NCBI GenBank assembly: GCA_038503065.1
Contig: JBCAMK010000003.1
Location: forward strand, 3,100,001 to 3,164,000
Direction: 5' to 3'
Length of the DNA: 64,000 nt
Source of the DNA: Paragyromitra xinjiangensis
Taxonomy: Eukaryota > Ascomycota > Pezizomycetes > Pezizales > Discinaceae
Below, piece by piece: positions 46,583 to 59,900 of the stretch. Each line of letters opens with the position of its first letter. Position 1 is the first letter of the stretch. The notes under the pieces were generated by a model. It was not told the DNA's origin and did not search any database. It saw only the letters and a program-made list of their open reading frames with translations. The position numbers and the translations under genes were made by a program.

Positions 46583-49500
46583 ATGCCCGAACGAAAGAAT
46601 TTGCCTCAGCAAGAAACTTCCCGCTTTCTGGAATTTCGTTCAGTTCCGTACGGTACCAAGAGAGATGGGGAATTGGTGCTCAACAGATATTCGTCGCTCG
46701 TGACCAACGGCTACGAATTCCCCGGCGCACAAGCAATGTTATATGCCGCGGGAATAAAGAACCAAGAAGACATGAGAACAAAACCGCAAGTCGGTATGAG
46801 CTCCTCTGCACCGCGGTAACGTGGGGAAAATTACAAGGAACCTGTCGTGTATTGACATTTTTATGTATGTATGTAGGCGTCGCTTCGGTATGGTGGGAGG
46901 GCAACCCGTGCAAGTATGTTCTCCCCACGTCTCTGGAAACAGACGTACTGATATATTCGGAATGATTTTCTGACTGAAACGGCAGCATGCACTGTTTGTT
47001 ACCCCTTCCCGTGTATTTACATACGTCAATTGGCCCGCTTCGACAAATTTCTGATTGGCGCCCATTGCAAAACCAACAGTGCTCGACCTCGGCAAGACTG
47101 TGAAGGAAGGTCTCGAGAAGAACGGGATGATTGGCTGGCAGTTCAACACCATAGGGGTATATGCCACACGGCTTCTCCTCCCTCTAGTGACTCCTATTTT
47201 TGTTGGGAACTTCACAACTCACCATGGAGATGGCCCCACGCGTAGGTGTCGGACGCCATAACTATGAGCAACCAAGGTATTTTGACAGCAGGCATGGTTC
47301 AGATGAATGCAGCCGTGATGCCTGCGGCTGACAGCGAACCCTTTTGTTGCTGGTAGGCATGAGATTCTCTTTGCAAAGCAGAGACATCATCGCCGACTCT
47401 ATCGAAACCACCACCTGTGCCCAACACCATGTATCTGCCGCTTTCCATCTCAATCTATCACTCGACACTGTTAACCCTTTATACTGCGCAGGACGCTAAT
47501 ATTTCTATCCCTGGCTGCGACAAAAACATGCCTGGGTGTACGTACCTCGTCATCTCCCTTACCTTTGTCAGTTGTCTCATGAGGCTAACCCATTGACAGG
47601 CATCATGGCCATGGCCCGCCACAACCGACCTTCACTCATGGTTTATGGTGGCTCTATTAAGGGTGGCTACTCTGAACGTTTGCGCCAGCCGGTCAACATT
47701 TCTAGCTGCTTTGAAGCACACGGAGCTCTGATGTATGGTAAGTTGTCGACTGATGATCTCGACGATGTCATTAAACATGCTTGTCCTGGCCCCGGTGGTT
47801 GTGGAGGAATGTACACCGCAAACACAATGGCCACCGCACTAGAAGCCATGGGCTTGACCCTTCCTGGCTCCTCTTCTACCCCGGCTGATTCTCCCGCAAA
47901 GCGAAGAGAATGTCTCAGAGCCGCCGAAGCAATTAAGGTTCTTCTGGAGAGAGATATTAAACCTCGCGATCTGATAACTCGGGAGTCATTTGAAAACGCT
48001 ATTGTGATTACCATGATTATGGGAGGCTCCACAAATGCTGTTCTCCACTTCCTCGCAATTTCTCATACGGCTGACCTCGATTTAACTATCGACGACTTCC
48101 AAAGGGTCGCCGACAAGATACCGGTTTTGGCAGATCTGAAGCCCTCGGGGAAATACATGATGGCTGACCTGGCCGATATCGGCGGCATGCCGGCCGTCTT
48201 CAAGTTTCTAATCCACGCTGGTCTCATCAATGGGGATATCCTAACAGTCACAGGCAAAACTCTCAAGGAAAACGTCGAGTCCGCACCAAGTTTGGACCCG
48301 GGGCAAGATATCATTAGGCCGTTGAGCAACCCAATCAAAGCCACCGGTCACATCCGCATTCTGAAAGGAAACTTAGCCCCTGGCGGTGCGGTGGCTAAAA
48401 TCACTGGCAAGGAGGGTAAGCTATTTGTCGGAAAGGCTAGGGTGTATAACGGCGAAGAAGCTTTGATTTCTAGCCTCGAAAAGGGGGAAATTCATCCTGA
48501 AGAGAATACAGTTCTGTGTGTGAGGTATGAAGGACCAAAAGGTGGCCCAGGTATGGTGAGTTTGATGATTTCTTTTCGCATTCGTTGGTGGAACCTTGGA
48601 AGAACCTGAGAGAAGCGACCCTGTGAAACCGAGGTCTTTTTCCTTCCTTTCCGTTTGCTCCACACGACGCCTGGAACCCATGGACAACCCGTCGCTGGCT
48701 GCAACTCCAGATCGAAAGGCAAAATGTCATTTGTCCAAGTCTGCTGCATCAACACCAATCAGAAAATTGGACGCAACTACCAGAGTTCGGTACCTCTGTT
48801 TGGCTTAAACACAGTGCCGGTATGCGCTAGATGCACCGAGTCAGCGGTTCTGGAAAATATCGGCGTTCCAAAACTCACCGCTGTTTGAATTGCTTTTCTC
48901 AAGCTGCTGGCAGACATCTCCGAAAACTCCACTTCACCAAATTTCGTGGCGAATATTTGTGACAGTTGTTTGTGGCATTTTCTGTCACTTTCCGGAGGTA
49001 TTGCAAGCAAAGAATAGTTGCATCTAAAAAGTTTTGCGTTAGCTATGGTCGTGGCCAAGCTTCAAGGGGTTTCCGTTTGGAATTTCTCAACGAACTTTTT
49101 TCTGAAAGACATGTCATACCGAGCACACGAAACGCTCAATATGACTGTCACCGCAAGGGGCTTGCTATGCCGGAAAGCTGTTCCTTATTCCCAGATGTCC
49201 GATGTCGAGCAGAGGATGCCCGAAGATGTGTTCGAAGTTGATTTCGAGTTCTGGAAGCATTGTGAGGTTGCAAGTTTGAAGATAGATCGCTGACAACGGA
49301 GTATATCGTTAGCCCGAGCAACTCAAAACAAGTGCTGTCCTCATGGGGGCAAACCTACGCAACGTGGCGTTGATCACAGACGGACGCTACAGTGGTGGTA
49401 AGTGCACCCGTACAATTCACGATACCGCGGGTTGCTGATCGAATATCCTGCAAGCCTCTCATGGGTTTATTGTCGGTACGTAACACTTCATAATGCTTCT

Positions 49501-49917
49501 ATGCAGGATCATCAGAGTTTCGTTGTCCGAGACGCAAAAAATAACTTTGAAATAGGCCACATCGTGCCGGAGGCGCAAGTCGGTGGCCCAATAGCTATCC
49601 TTCAAGGTATGTGAACCCCCCGGTGTGTTTTTATATGTACCTCAGAGGTCATGCAAGAACACATACACCCCCCTTCTCTATCTTGAGTGGGTACCGACTC
49701 GGATCGACCCTTCATTGACGTGCGGATATGGGGTACGGGTACGGGACGGACAGACGGCGATGTTGTCACTATCGACTCCGAAACGAACCAGCTCAGCATG
49801 AATGTGAGTGATGAAGAAATAGCTGCAAGGCTTAAGAAATGGAAGGCTCCCCGTCTGAAGGTCAATCGGGGAACATTGGCGAAATATGCTCACTTGGTCG
49901 GTGATGCGAGTCATGGG
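46583..49917 (+). CDS. Dihydroxy-acid dehydratase (ILV3/IlvD type), apparently damaged near the 3' end
   Basis: [Fe-S] dehydratase of valine, leucine and isoleucine synthesis. The exons are 46583-46793, 46877-46913, an 8-nt microexon 46986-46993, 47080-47156, 47246-47276, 47357-47430, 47492-47537, 47600-48555, 49313-49397, 49507-49606 and 49754-49917, with the last exon not found. Cluster and active-site motifs are present: GNPCNMHLLDLG, PGCDKNMPGC, CPGPGGCGGMYTANTMATA and GGSTNAVLHFLAI, then NLAPGGAVAKITGKEG. Two oddities follow. The segment between GPKGGPGM and PEQLKTSAVLMG is 757 bp, far longer than any other intron here. At the exon carrying the invariant SGGSHGFVVGH motif, the frame is off by one base at about 49521, the SHG residues are changed, and some nine codons are inserted before GHIVPEAQ. 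No mitochondrial presequence is evident, so this is probably a paralogue decaying into a pseudogene. Confidence 0.85.
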
Positions 49918-51936
49918 GTATGTTCTATTCCGCCTCTCTTTTTTTATATTTATTTATATTTTTATTTTACCTCCTTTGGGCATACATCATCAGCACCATG
50001 CGTATTATTTTTCCTGTTTTTGACCAGCCATATTTTCCCTGCTGCAACGAGGGGTCAGACGTTTCAAGTCCCACTTAACGTTGAGAGGACAAATCATTCT
50101 ACGCACAGCTCTTCCCCCTCATTTGATATCGGCCTTCCATGATCTGCAGCATTCTTTCGCATCAAGTACTGGGGCTGACGAAGATATACCGTGCTGTTGT
50201 TGATACGATCAGGCCGTCCTGGATATGTTCTAGAGCAGGCTGTGTGTGTATGCAGGAAGCAAAGCAGCAAGCGCCGCAGCAAATTTGTATGGATGTTAAG
50301 TTCCGTTTCGACTTGGGCCACCAATGCTTGTCTGCAATGCGGGCTTGCATCGATCGTCCTCAATGCTTTCGTTTGCTTCGTTTTTTATTTCCTTTTTTTC
50401 AATTTAGGTCCATACCTTTTCGATAGAACAGACCCGAGCTGTCGATTGACGTGTACAAAGAAGTAGTCGAAGCAGGTTTGGTTCTGGTGTATTGTCGGAA
50501 ATACATATTTCTATCTCTCGCTTGACAGGAGAAATTTGGCAGTAAAAGGTAAGGCGTAAACGGACAGTACGCTGGATCTGTCTATCTGAGGAGGACTGTG
50601 CGCACACCAAAGAAGGCTAGTTCAGGTAAGCGGTCGGTGGTTTGGACGTGGACAAGCATAGCCCACGTGAATAATGTGGCGCACCAGGGTGAAGGGCCCT
50701 TTTTGTCGGAACAACCTGGCTTCATCCCAAAGAAACACGGACAACCGTGATCAACAACACACTAATGGGCCCACAACTGCCCTCTGCGGGTAAGTTTGCT
50801 AGGAAGAACCGCAATCTTGAGATGAACTAAGTGGAGTGCATGTACACATCAACGGTGGGCTAGCCATCGTGAGATGTTCTTCGCTGCTACTACTGATGGC
50901 ACTGATGGCACTGATGCTGCTGGACCTCATGCACCCGATCGAAGCAAGCCTAGTGCAGTCACAGTTGTCACTCGCAACGATGCATCTCTCAACCACCACC
51001 GCCTGTACCCTGTCGTCTTGAATATAATTCAACGGACGAACGATCCTGAGGTAGGCCGTATGCACGATGAGAACCTAAACGTCCAGCCCTTCCGAAGACG
51101 AAGTTTGAATCCTGAACTGCGAGGCGGGAACTAGCCTAAGAAATCCTTTGGGATGCGCCCCAGAGACCCTGCTTGCGGTTTCGCCATCTGTAAAGTGCTA
51201 GCCAGCCAGTTTCTCGATCCCTAATATCTCCCATTCGCGCAAACATAGCCGTAGAAGAGCAATAAATTTTAAGTGCATGCAGATAATGTGATGTCAACAG
51301 AGGAAGGTACAAACATGAAAATGATGATGATCCAAAAATGTGCTAAACGGCCCGGAAAAAAAGCAGGCAAACAAAACTCCTCCTCACCCTAAGGAATGAA
51401 TGATATAGGAAAATTCAAGCGCCTTGTACATGAATCCCAACGCTTTTGAATTACAAACCCGTCAGAAGTTGATTAAAGGAAATTCGTGAAAGCCGTCACC
51501 GTCCCGTAATACTCGCCTGTTCAAGAGGAAAAGCGCAAACATAATAAAATAAAAGGTGTGGAAAAAAGAAAATCCACAAAAGAAAGAACTATATCGTGCA
51601 TTATGTCCACCCAACGTTAAAGCCATTCCCCGTGATGTCTCTCCCCGTGTCCGCTCGGGAGAAAAAAATAAAATAAACCGCAAATAAGAAGATTTTTTTG
51701 AAGAAAAAAATAAAAAAATGGCAGTTAAAATCACTGTTCACCCAATAATCGCCCCGCTGTTAATGCTTCCTTTGCCCCCCTAAAAACAAGCCCAATAATA
51801 AACCAATCCAGAAAGCAAACAAGAACCAAACTCCCGTTTCTTTTTCGTTTCGTCGTTAACTAGTATTTCGCACACATTACCCGATCGAACGGCTTGCGCC
51901 AGGCTGCTGCGTAAAGATCTCGAATCCATAGCCCAC
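49918..51936. other. Intergenic, nothing recognised
   Basis: 2 kb. It should contain the missing last exon of the ILV3-like gene and the 3' UTR of the Myb-like gene. I could not find a convincing terminal exon. No repeat or RNA gene can be supported. Confidence 0.45.
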
Positions 51937-52992
51937 TTAATCTTCCATTACGCTATCTCCAATTATGTGTGTTGCAGGCTCTAACGCTGTTGGTGTTGAT
52001 ACTGCCGTTACTGCCATCGGGGTATCTTGTGGCGTCTTATCATTGCCCTCCACAAGCCTATCTTCCATTGTCTCTTCCTTAACTGAAACCTCGGGCCCAG
52101 TAAAAGCTGCAGGGCTGAGCGCAGCTGACGAGGGAGTCGAGACCTCGCTGACGGTTGCCATGGTACTTGCTGTATTATGTCCATCCTCAGAAGCTGCTGC
52201 CGGAGGCGGTGATATAGCTTTGTTTGAGGGTGAAATTGCTGGGGTTAGTGGAGTCGAGGTGAAGCCTTTCTGCCAGCATTTTGCCAGGAATTCGGGGTCG
52301 ACGGAGCCGCCGTACTGAGTGGCCACAGACTCCCAAAAACAAGCTCGTTGAGCTTCAACGATGCGAATGAGCTTTTCTTTGTCAATGCTATCCGGGTTGC
52401 AATTGACACGGAGCTTGTTTGCTTTGCTGATAGTATGCTTCCGTGGGGAGGGCTCAATGGGTTTTGGTAGAAGCGGTTTGCCCTTAATTTTCGGGGTCAT
52501 GTTGGTTCCCACCTTCTGGATGGCACCTGCAGCGTTTACGGGAGAAAAACTGCTTTGCGGACTCGAGGATCTCGTCTTCGACGCCAATGGCATTTCTGAC
52601 GAGGGACTAGCTACTGGGCTAGTTACTGAAGCATTGGAAGATGTAGAAGAGATAGAATTATTTCTCTTGCGGCGATTGCCTCCATGGGAGAGCTGATGGT
52701 AGTGGAGCCGACAAGCAAGCTCTGTTTTGTCCAGGTGACTGGCAATTTTCTTGTATGCAACTCTCTCGAGGCGCATTTGCAAGAGATACACCTCCTGTTG
52801 TCGAATTGTCAGTTTGGTGCACTTTTGAGCGCGCAAACCATGGGAAATAAAACTACCTCTTCTTCTGTCCATGCTTTACCACCGCCAGCAGCAGATCCTT
52901 TGCGGCCCTTTGGGTGTTGTTAGTTACACTGAAGAAAACATAGCAAGTGGTAGAGATCTCACTTTCGCAACAGAGGTCACAGGAGAACTCAT
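51937..52992 (-). CDS. Myb/SANT-like DNA-binding protein
   Basis: Three exons, 52963-52992, 52857-52907 and 51937-52794, give 312 residues. The splices join MSSPVTSVAK to GRKGSAAGGGKAWTEEE to EVYLLQMRLERVAYKK. This yields one Myb-type helix-turn-helix with the opening Trp (AWTEEEE) and a third helix LDKTELACRLHYHQLSHG, followed by the basic patch RRKR. The middle is Ser/Pro-rich. A second conserved-looking helical block lies near residues 170-210 (KEKLIRIVEAQRACFWESVA, PEFLAKCWQKGF). The C-terminal quarter is Thr/Pro/Glu-rich. An unspliced read from the Met at 52872 would destroy the Trp helix, so I prefer the spliced model. It is a likely nuclear regulator with unknown targets. The 5' side faces a 3.2-kb gap to the next Myb-like gene. 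Confidence 0.82.
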
Positions 52993-55900
52993 GGTGAGTG
53001 GTTGGTATATTTTTCTTTTGGGAGAGGTATGGAAGAGAGTAGCGGTTGCACAGAGAAGAGCCGTCCAAAAAAGAGCAGTCTAAAGCAGAATGTTCTGTAC
53101 AAACAGACTTGGGAATAGAAGGTTTGCTTTTGCTAGGGATGAACTGGCGAGAACTCTGCAAGATGAGAGATGCTTTTATTGAGGGAGGCTTTGGGGCGAG
53201 TGGAGAGCCAGGTATTAAACGGCGGGAGGAAGACAAGGTAGAGATGTAGCAGCAGAGGTAGAAGAAGAAAGGGATTCACTCGTAAAGAAATAGGAATGTC
53301 TAAAATTGCTTTACTCTCAGGCTGTGGCCTCCCATGTCTTTTTGACTGCGTTGTCCGTGCTTGCGAACTAAGGCAAGTATTGATGCTTGGTATTTTCTGC
53401 TGCTTCTGCTGCTGCGAGCGTCTGTAACGCGGATGCCGTTGGTTGGAGGGGGTGGGGGTTCTAGGCTTAGAGCTATTTCCTGGGGGAAAGGGGGGGGGGT
53501 GTGAAGGTGGAGGGGGCAGCTTGTTCGGCTTGTTCGATTCTCCTGTACAAGAGACGGACCCAGAACAAAATGGTATTAGTAGCATATCGATATACCAACT
53601 TGGGTGCAGTCTCCATACAGAGTAGGTAAGTACCAAGTACATTTTTTGCTGTAGGAAAGCTGTATGAACCACCTAAGCTGGGTTTCCAATCGAACAAGAG
53701 GTACGTGCATGTGTCTGATGTTTGTTCCCGTCTCTCCCCCTGGTCTTGCGATCCGTTTTGGTTTGGCGAACTGTTTGATACACATAGACAAGCGAGGAGC
53801 CACAGGTGTACATGCCCCTGATATGGCTAATATAGCCTGTATCTTCAAAGTTGGACGTTGTCCACGTCCTTCTAAAGTGCTAAGTTACTATTACTACGTC
53901 CATTGTGACTACTGTCGCAGGAAAACATCCAGTGGTTTGAGACTCAAGTATCATCTCGGATTCTTGATGGTGTTATATAGAAACGAGATGCCCGGTAGAT
54001 AGGTTTAGGGAAACCGGGACATGTAATATGTCATGGATGTAAACTCTGGATCGGTAGAATATGATGGAGTATGGAGAAAAACGCAGGCATCTTCTGTTCG
54101 CAGAAATTGTCCGACAGGATCGATAAATATGATTTTAAAAATAATTGAGAGATCGAGGACGAGGAAGACAAAAAAGAAACCCTACCATGCGGGACAAACA
54201 CCATGACAAGGCGGCCTGAGCCTCCCAGGGAACAATCGGAAGCGAAAAGTGAGATTCGCAGACCCATGGACATTGAATTCCAGGAAAGAGAAGGTGGTTC
54301 CTTTCGTTTTTGTTTTTTCCCATTGAGTTCACTTTTTGTTCCCCGTCACAGTCGCGCATAAACGCATACTGCAAAGGTACGCACCTTCGAGAACTACATA
54401 AGTCATCCCAGAGGTAAAGTGGAGTACCAGTCAGGAGCCTACTATTCGTCTCGTTTATAGGCGAATGCCGGCAGATGTGCCCAGACAACAGAAACAAGAG
54501 ATTGCAACCGGTAGACCATTGCGACTCGATTTGTTTCAGTGAGAGGAGTGCAGACAGCCAGCCATACAGACGGATGCCAGTTGTTTGTTTCTACCTGTCG
54601 GCATCCTTATGGAGAATAGCTCCCGTTGGTCCAACAGTTCAATTTCGCACCCCTCCCAGTAACCCCAACCGGTGAGTGCAAGGAGGCAGTCCCAACCCCC
54701 GATTTCCTGGGGACAAACATTCTACGAGAAACAAATTCCCTTCCAAGGGGCACACGCCATTTTTATTTTGTTTTCCGAGACTCTCCCCCCAACGGTGTTT
54801 TTCTATCTTTCTCAAACCAAACACGCATGTTACGTAGTGCCCGATCGGATCGGGCTCCTGTCACGTCCAGTTGAGAGGAAACCCCCGACACTTCCGATGC
54901 TCCACCTTTTTCTCGTACATATTTCTCGCACTCATGTTCCGCAACAGGTAACAATATCGGATGTGCTCGCCTTTCGGAGTCAAGTGGCGAAGCGATCTTG
55001 CGCGGGCAACAAGTCCGAGAAATAGAAAAAATAGAAGTAAAGGAAATAGAGGGAAGCAGGCTAGGTGACAAATGCAATCTACTTTTTCTCGACTGTTGCC
55101 GACCCGCCAAGGCACTTCCGGGAAAGGTTTTGTTTGGTGCATACATGCCCACCTATACGTACCACACTTACAGGAGGAAACCACCCAGAAAACCCGAAGC
55201 CAGGCAGGGAACAACAGGGTAAGCTGCAGAAAAGAGTAATTTTTTGTTTTGTTTCCAAGCCAATAGATATAAGCGGATAAGTGTATGGTTGGTGAGTTCC
55301 CAGCACCCAGCACTGGAGAGGCGAGCGGGAACGAACCCATTAAACATGCATGCTGGGTTCGCGAAACACTCGAAATTGTTTGTTGGACTCGAATGTTGTG
55401 CAGTACGACAACTCGGAGGTGTCCAAGGAATTGGACGAATGTGGATGTTTATGGCTTTTCCGGTCTACCGGTCTATCCATTTGACCTGACGCTTTTGAAG
55501 ATCCTGCATCGGTTTATCTTTTGTTGATAGACCGACCAGCTCTGGCATTTTAGGGAATAAAAGAAAAAAGATGTCTGGCGCATGAAATGGTTCTTTATCG
55601 TCGCGTGACAGTTACAGCAGCAGCAGCCGCGGCAGCAGCAGCAGAAAATTGCGGAGTGTGTGCGGAGAAGGTAGGTTAATAATGTACAGTTGAACAAGGC
55701 AAGAAAGAGACCTCCGTGAAGTTGTTCTGTTCGCATGTTTTTCCACACAAACAATACATTTTCCTACCCCGCACTGACCGTTCTGCCATGTCGCACATGC
55801 CTTCGAAAAGCCCTAGCTAATCCTAAAAAAATACCCATCCCCCCCTCCTCGCAATCACCTTGTTTTGTCCCTCTATATAGAGTGTACAATGGCGCAGGCA

Positions 55901-56209
55901 TCTTTCCCACAAAGGAGCGGGTATTCTACAGCTGCAGGCCGTGGCGGCGATCACCTAGGTAGTTTCGACCTGCTTCTCGTCACTTATCGTATCTTTGCTT
56001 GGAAGTAGAGTCAGTCAGTTGCTTTTTTATATCGGTCCCCCCAAAGCAGTAACGAGAAGAATGTCGTGAGTTCAGCCGCCTCTGCTTGTTTGCCTGCTCA
56101 ATCCCATACAGCATTCAGACGCCCGAAAGTCAAGTTACTTCTCAGAGGAAGAGGATCCGAGAGAAGCAAGCGTCAATACAACTGACACAGTACCCGTGCG
56201 CTTAGCTCG
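52993..56209. promoter_or_regulatory. Long divergent interval between two Myb-like genes
   Basis: 3.2 kb with no supported gene. It contains a G9 run at 53489-53497, a CAG/GCA microsatellite at 55615-55644 and many TTTTTC tracts. The open frames in this stretch overlap on both strands and lack domains. Long upstream regions are common for fungal developmental regulators, so this is plausibly leader plus control DNA. Confidence 0.4.
55615..55644. repeat. CAG/GCA trinucleotide repeat
   Basis: About 30 bp of CAG or GCA units interrupted by CCGCGG, in the non-coding interval upstream of the 56210 gene. Confidence 0.8.
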
Positions 56210-56933
56210 ATGATGCCGAAACGGCCCATCAAACCCGCCGTTGAGCACATCAACCCCTCAGCCACAGGGTTATCAGAAGAACAACATCAGATAGATAAAA
56301 CCCAAGAAACTACCCTAGACGATGACACCGCCCTGAGCCCAACTACACCGACTGGCAGTAAAAGGCGACGGGCCTCAAAGCAACCGACTACAGCCTCTGG
56401 TGCATCGTCGTCTGCCGGGCCCTCTTCCGGCGTGAAACGAACACGAACAAACACACCATGGACCGCAACAGAGGAGCAGCGACTCAAAAGTATGCGTGAT
56501 GCCGGAAATTCATGGAGCGAAATAGCAAAGACATTTCCAACTAGGACAGAGGGTAGTGTTAAAAAACACTGGTACAAAGTAGATATCACCCATAAACCCC
56601 AGAAGCCAAACACATATTGATGATGATAGGATATGCATTATGCAGAATTTGGTGAAGATGAGGTGAGTGTGCTGAGCCAACTTTATTATCTCTCGTCGAA
56701 AAAAAAAACCTTGTCCTTTCAACCCCACCACTAACTTATAACAAAGAGTGCTGCCTTGCTTGCAGCTATCAAGGAATATGACGCAAATAAATGGAAAGTT
56801 ATCGGAAACAAGGTCGGAAAACCTGCAAAAGTATGTTATTTAGTCATCACCTTGCCCCTCTTTTGTTTATCTGCTCTAACAATGTCAATAGGCTTGTGAA
56901 CAATACGCAAAGGAACATTTTCCAGGGAAGTGA
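56210..56933 (+). CDS. Two-repeat Myb/SANT-like protein
   Basis: Four exons, 56210-56578, 56630-56662, 56747-56830 and 56892-56933, give 175 residues. A Ser/Thr/Pro-rich head with a KRRRASK basic patch precedes the first SANT repeat (TPWTATEEQRLKSMRDAG, WSEIAKTFPTRTEGSVKKHW). The second half, created by splicing, is another SANT-like repeat: GEDESAALLAAIKEYDANKW, then VIGNKVGKPAKACEQYAKEH, ending FPGK. It probably binds DNA or chromatin. It shares its order of domains with the gene at 62584 and is likely its paralogue. Without splicing the frame would stop at 56620 and lose the second repeat. Confidence 0.83.
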
Positions 56934-59900
56934 GGCTAGTAAGAGCGGAACGGGTTCGGAACATGGTGTAGGCGCATATTGAAGGGATTTCCGTTTTTTT
57001 TCGCTATCGGTCTGGTCGTCGGTAAACGATTTCGATTTCATCTCATTTGGAAATTTTGTTGCAAATTTTATCCGGTTTGGCGATAGTGGGCGAGTTTTTT
57101 TTGGGGTATTCAATCTTTAGCATTCTCCTCTTTTGTTTTTTATATTTATAACCCTAATCTCTTTTTCTTGGTGCTCGACGGCGTATGCATTCTGCTTGGG
57201 AGATCTTCCGAAACGAGCCACCGGTATCTGGTTTTCGTGGTTCGCATTCGTATTGTAATCAGCTGTTTAAATGATAAGGTATCATCCTGCCTGTCAAAAA
57301 AAAAGGCCCGAGAGTGGAGAAGCCACTGGACGGATCCCCTGTGCATTAACGAGGAGGCCAAACTCGGTTCCAGCCGATCTGTTGCCAAGCTCAACGCGCC
57401 CCAGACTCGGTAACGGCTGGCGCCTTGTCGTCCAGGATGTCTAAGCACGGGCCGATCCCGACAGAATGACTAGCTGCCGTTAAGAGATTAATGGAGTACA
57501 TACGCACCCGGGACGTACCAATGGCCGGCCACAGGTCTCGTGAGGTTCATCAACCAACAAATTTCGATATCTGCCGTCCCGCGTGAGTTGCTCCTGCAGC
57601 CAGTTAAATCAACTATATGTAGGTCTCGAAACAACGCTCGAATCTAGTCCCGGGAGTTGTGGCTGAAAGGACCGCGGGTCACGTTGGCTCCGAGCCCTCA
57701 ATGGTCGAAGTGCTAATAATACCGGCAAGAAGCAGCCCAACATATTGCCCCAGGTATGTCTCCCAGTTATTCCCTTTCTAGAAAATGTTCAAATGTTGTT
57801 ATACGGGTAAACGCCGGGAATCCTGCCGGCACATTAACCACTTACACTCCCCTCAAAAAGGAATATGATAGATACCTCCAGCCAACGTCTGAGAAGAACC
57901 TTGACAACTGCCCCTCTATAGTAACTTTAAGGGATATCAAAGATTTCGTACGCCCAAGACTGCAAAGCCGGCTCTTTTTGTGACTTCGTGGGTGTTCATT
58001 GGGGAGGTACATACGAACGAGGAGCTAAAAAAAGGACGATAAACGTTTGTATCCCGTAACATATTCTGATACTCATTGGTCAAGTATGCTGTCGATGAAG
58101 TGGTTACCCATACGGCGAATGGTAGTCACCAATTACTTCCTTGATAAAATGCTAACTTCTTGATGCAAGCGGGATTATTAACCTTCATTGATGTCCGTTC
58201 ACAATTCTTTTGCTTATCATATCGGAAGTCGCCATTAATTTCCTGTCGTCACTGTGCAAGATAGACTTTTCCGATTGCCTTGGACCCGGATTCAAAATGA
58301 CGTGGCTGTGTCGTGGCATAGCGATGGATCTACCTTGTGACTATTAAATCTTGAAGTATAAGCTAAGTACGATCTTTGATCGGCAATCCAACCTCAAGAA
58401 GCACATAGAGATATCACAGGCAGCTATGATCATATAGCGTGACTCCGCGACACGGAAAGTCCAACTAATCTTTCCAAGTAGTGATTCAAAGACTTGATAG
58501 AATTTTGCTCATGCAACTGTTGTTGTTGTTGTTGTTGAAGAAGTTTTATCCGAAATAAATCGTGTGGCAGAAGAATCTAACAGAGGCCATGAATCCCGTG
58601 TCTTGCAAAATCGACGCGATAATGTTCCTCAGGCAATATAGGTTTATGTATCGCATATTATGAGAAAAATCGAGGATAAAAGCAATCCTCATTAATATCC
58701 GAAGGTTCGTTCGAAGTTGGGCAACGCTAAACCGTCATTCTGTTCAATATATGCGGGGGCAGACAGCCTTGCAGCTTGGCCTCGAACCTCGGTCGGGGGC
58801 TCTACACTGAAGTCATGAAAATCATCAGCCCGAAAAGATCCTGGATAACGGTTACCCGCAGGTCCACATAAAATGTGAACCTCCCGAACTGAAGCACCTG
58901 AAATATTACGTCTTGTTGATTGGCTGTGCATGGAGAAAATGGTAACATATGGGAACGATTCACAGAGCTCCGTGGACCTCCTTTTTTTTCCTTTTTTCCC
59001 TTTTTTCTTTTTTTCTTTTTTTCTTTCAGGTCTATGTGCAAGATAGTTATCGATTCGTACGGAATATTCCTGTTGGGGTACAAGCACTTACCTTGTTAAA
59101 TCAAACATATATCTTCGACGTTTGGGTGACCAACCACGAATTAATTCAAATCTCGTGAGCAAAACCAAAGCCACCGAAGAAAGTAATCAATTGGTAATTT
59201 GCAAGTTCTAGATGCCCAACGGAGAAGATGAAACCGTTACGGCACTGCAAGCGAGGTGATGGTGCAGCTATCTGTCATGACTCCACTTATCGAGACCAAG
59301 AATCAAGATGGGGGGTAAAGTTCGCCTGGGGGTTTTTTCCGCCCCCGTGAATTGCCGTTGAAGCCCCCTGCCGTGCACACCACCATCACCGAACAAGGAT
59401 GATGATGTGCAAGGGCCACCGTTTGCAAGGAATCAGAGAAACAGATTTTAAAACGCGAGCCGACGGTCCGCCTTGGGCATGAGACCTCCAAAGGTGGAGA
59501 CGAGGTTGTCTTGTTTGACAACATTCGCCAAATGGGTCACTTGTGCTCACCTAATACTCAACACAAGCAGCATAAATATGTCCAAAAGAAAGATAGCAGG
59601 AAACGTGATCTCGCGCGCATGTAACCGTATCAAGTAGTCTCTGTCGCGCCTGTCTTCAAGTCGAAGTTTCAGCCCTGTCGAAGATCAGATGAACCACTAT
59701 TTGAGTAACGGAATGTCAACATTGCGGATCAACGCCCGGAAGGCCTATGATCGTCGACACAACTCTGGAACCGAATGTCGTTCAACGAACGACACGGCTC
59801 GTTTCATATAGATAACTACGCTTGCTAGTAGCGAAGCGAGTTAGGGAGACCGGCTTGAACATCGAGAAATTCCGCGCCAAGATAGGGGAAACCGACCCGA

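Noticed and set aside
49018..49293. 91-codon frame inside the 757-bp segment of the ILV3-like gene
   Set aside because: It is open but without recognisable domain or transposon motif; it may be chance within a large intron or insertion.
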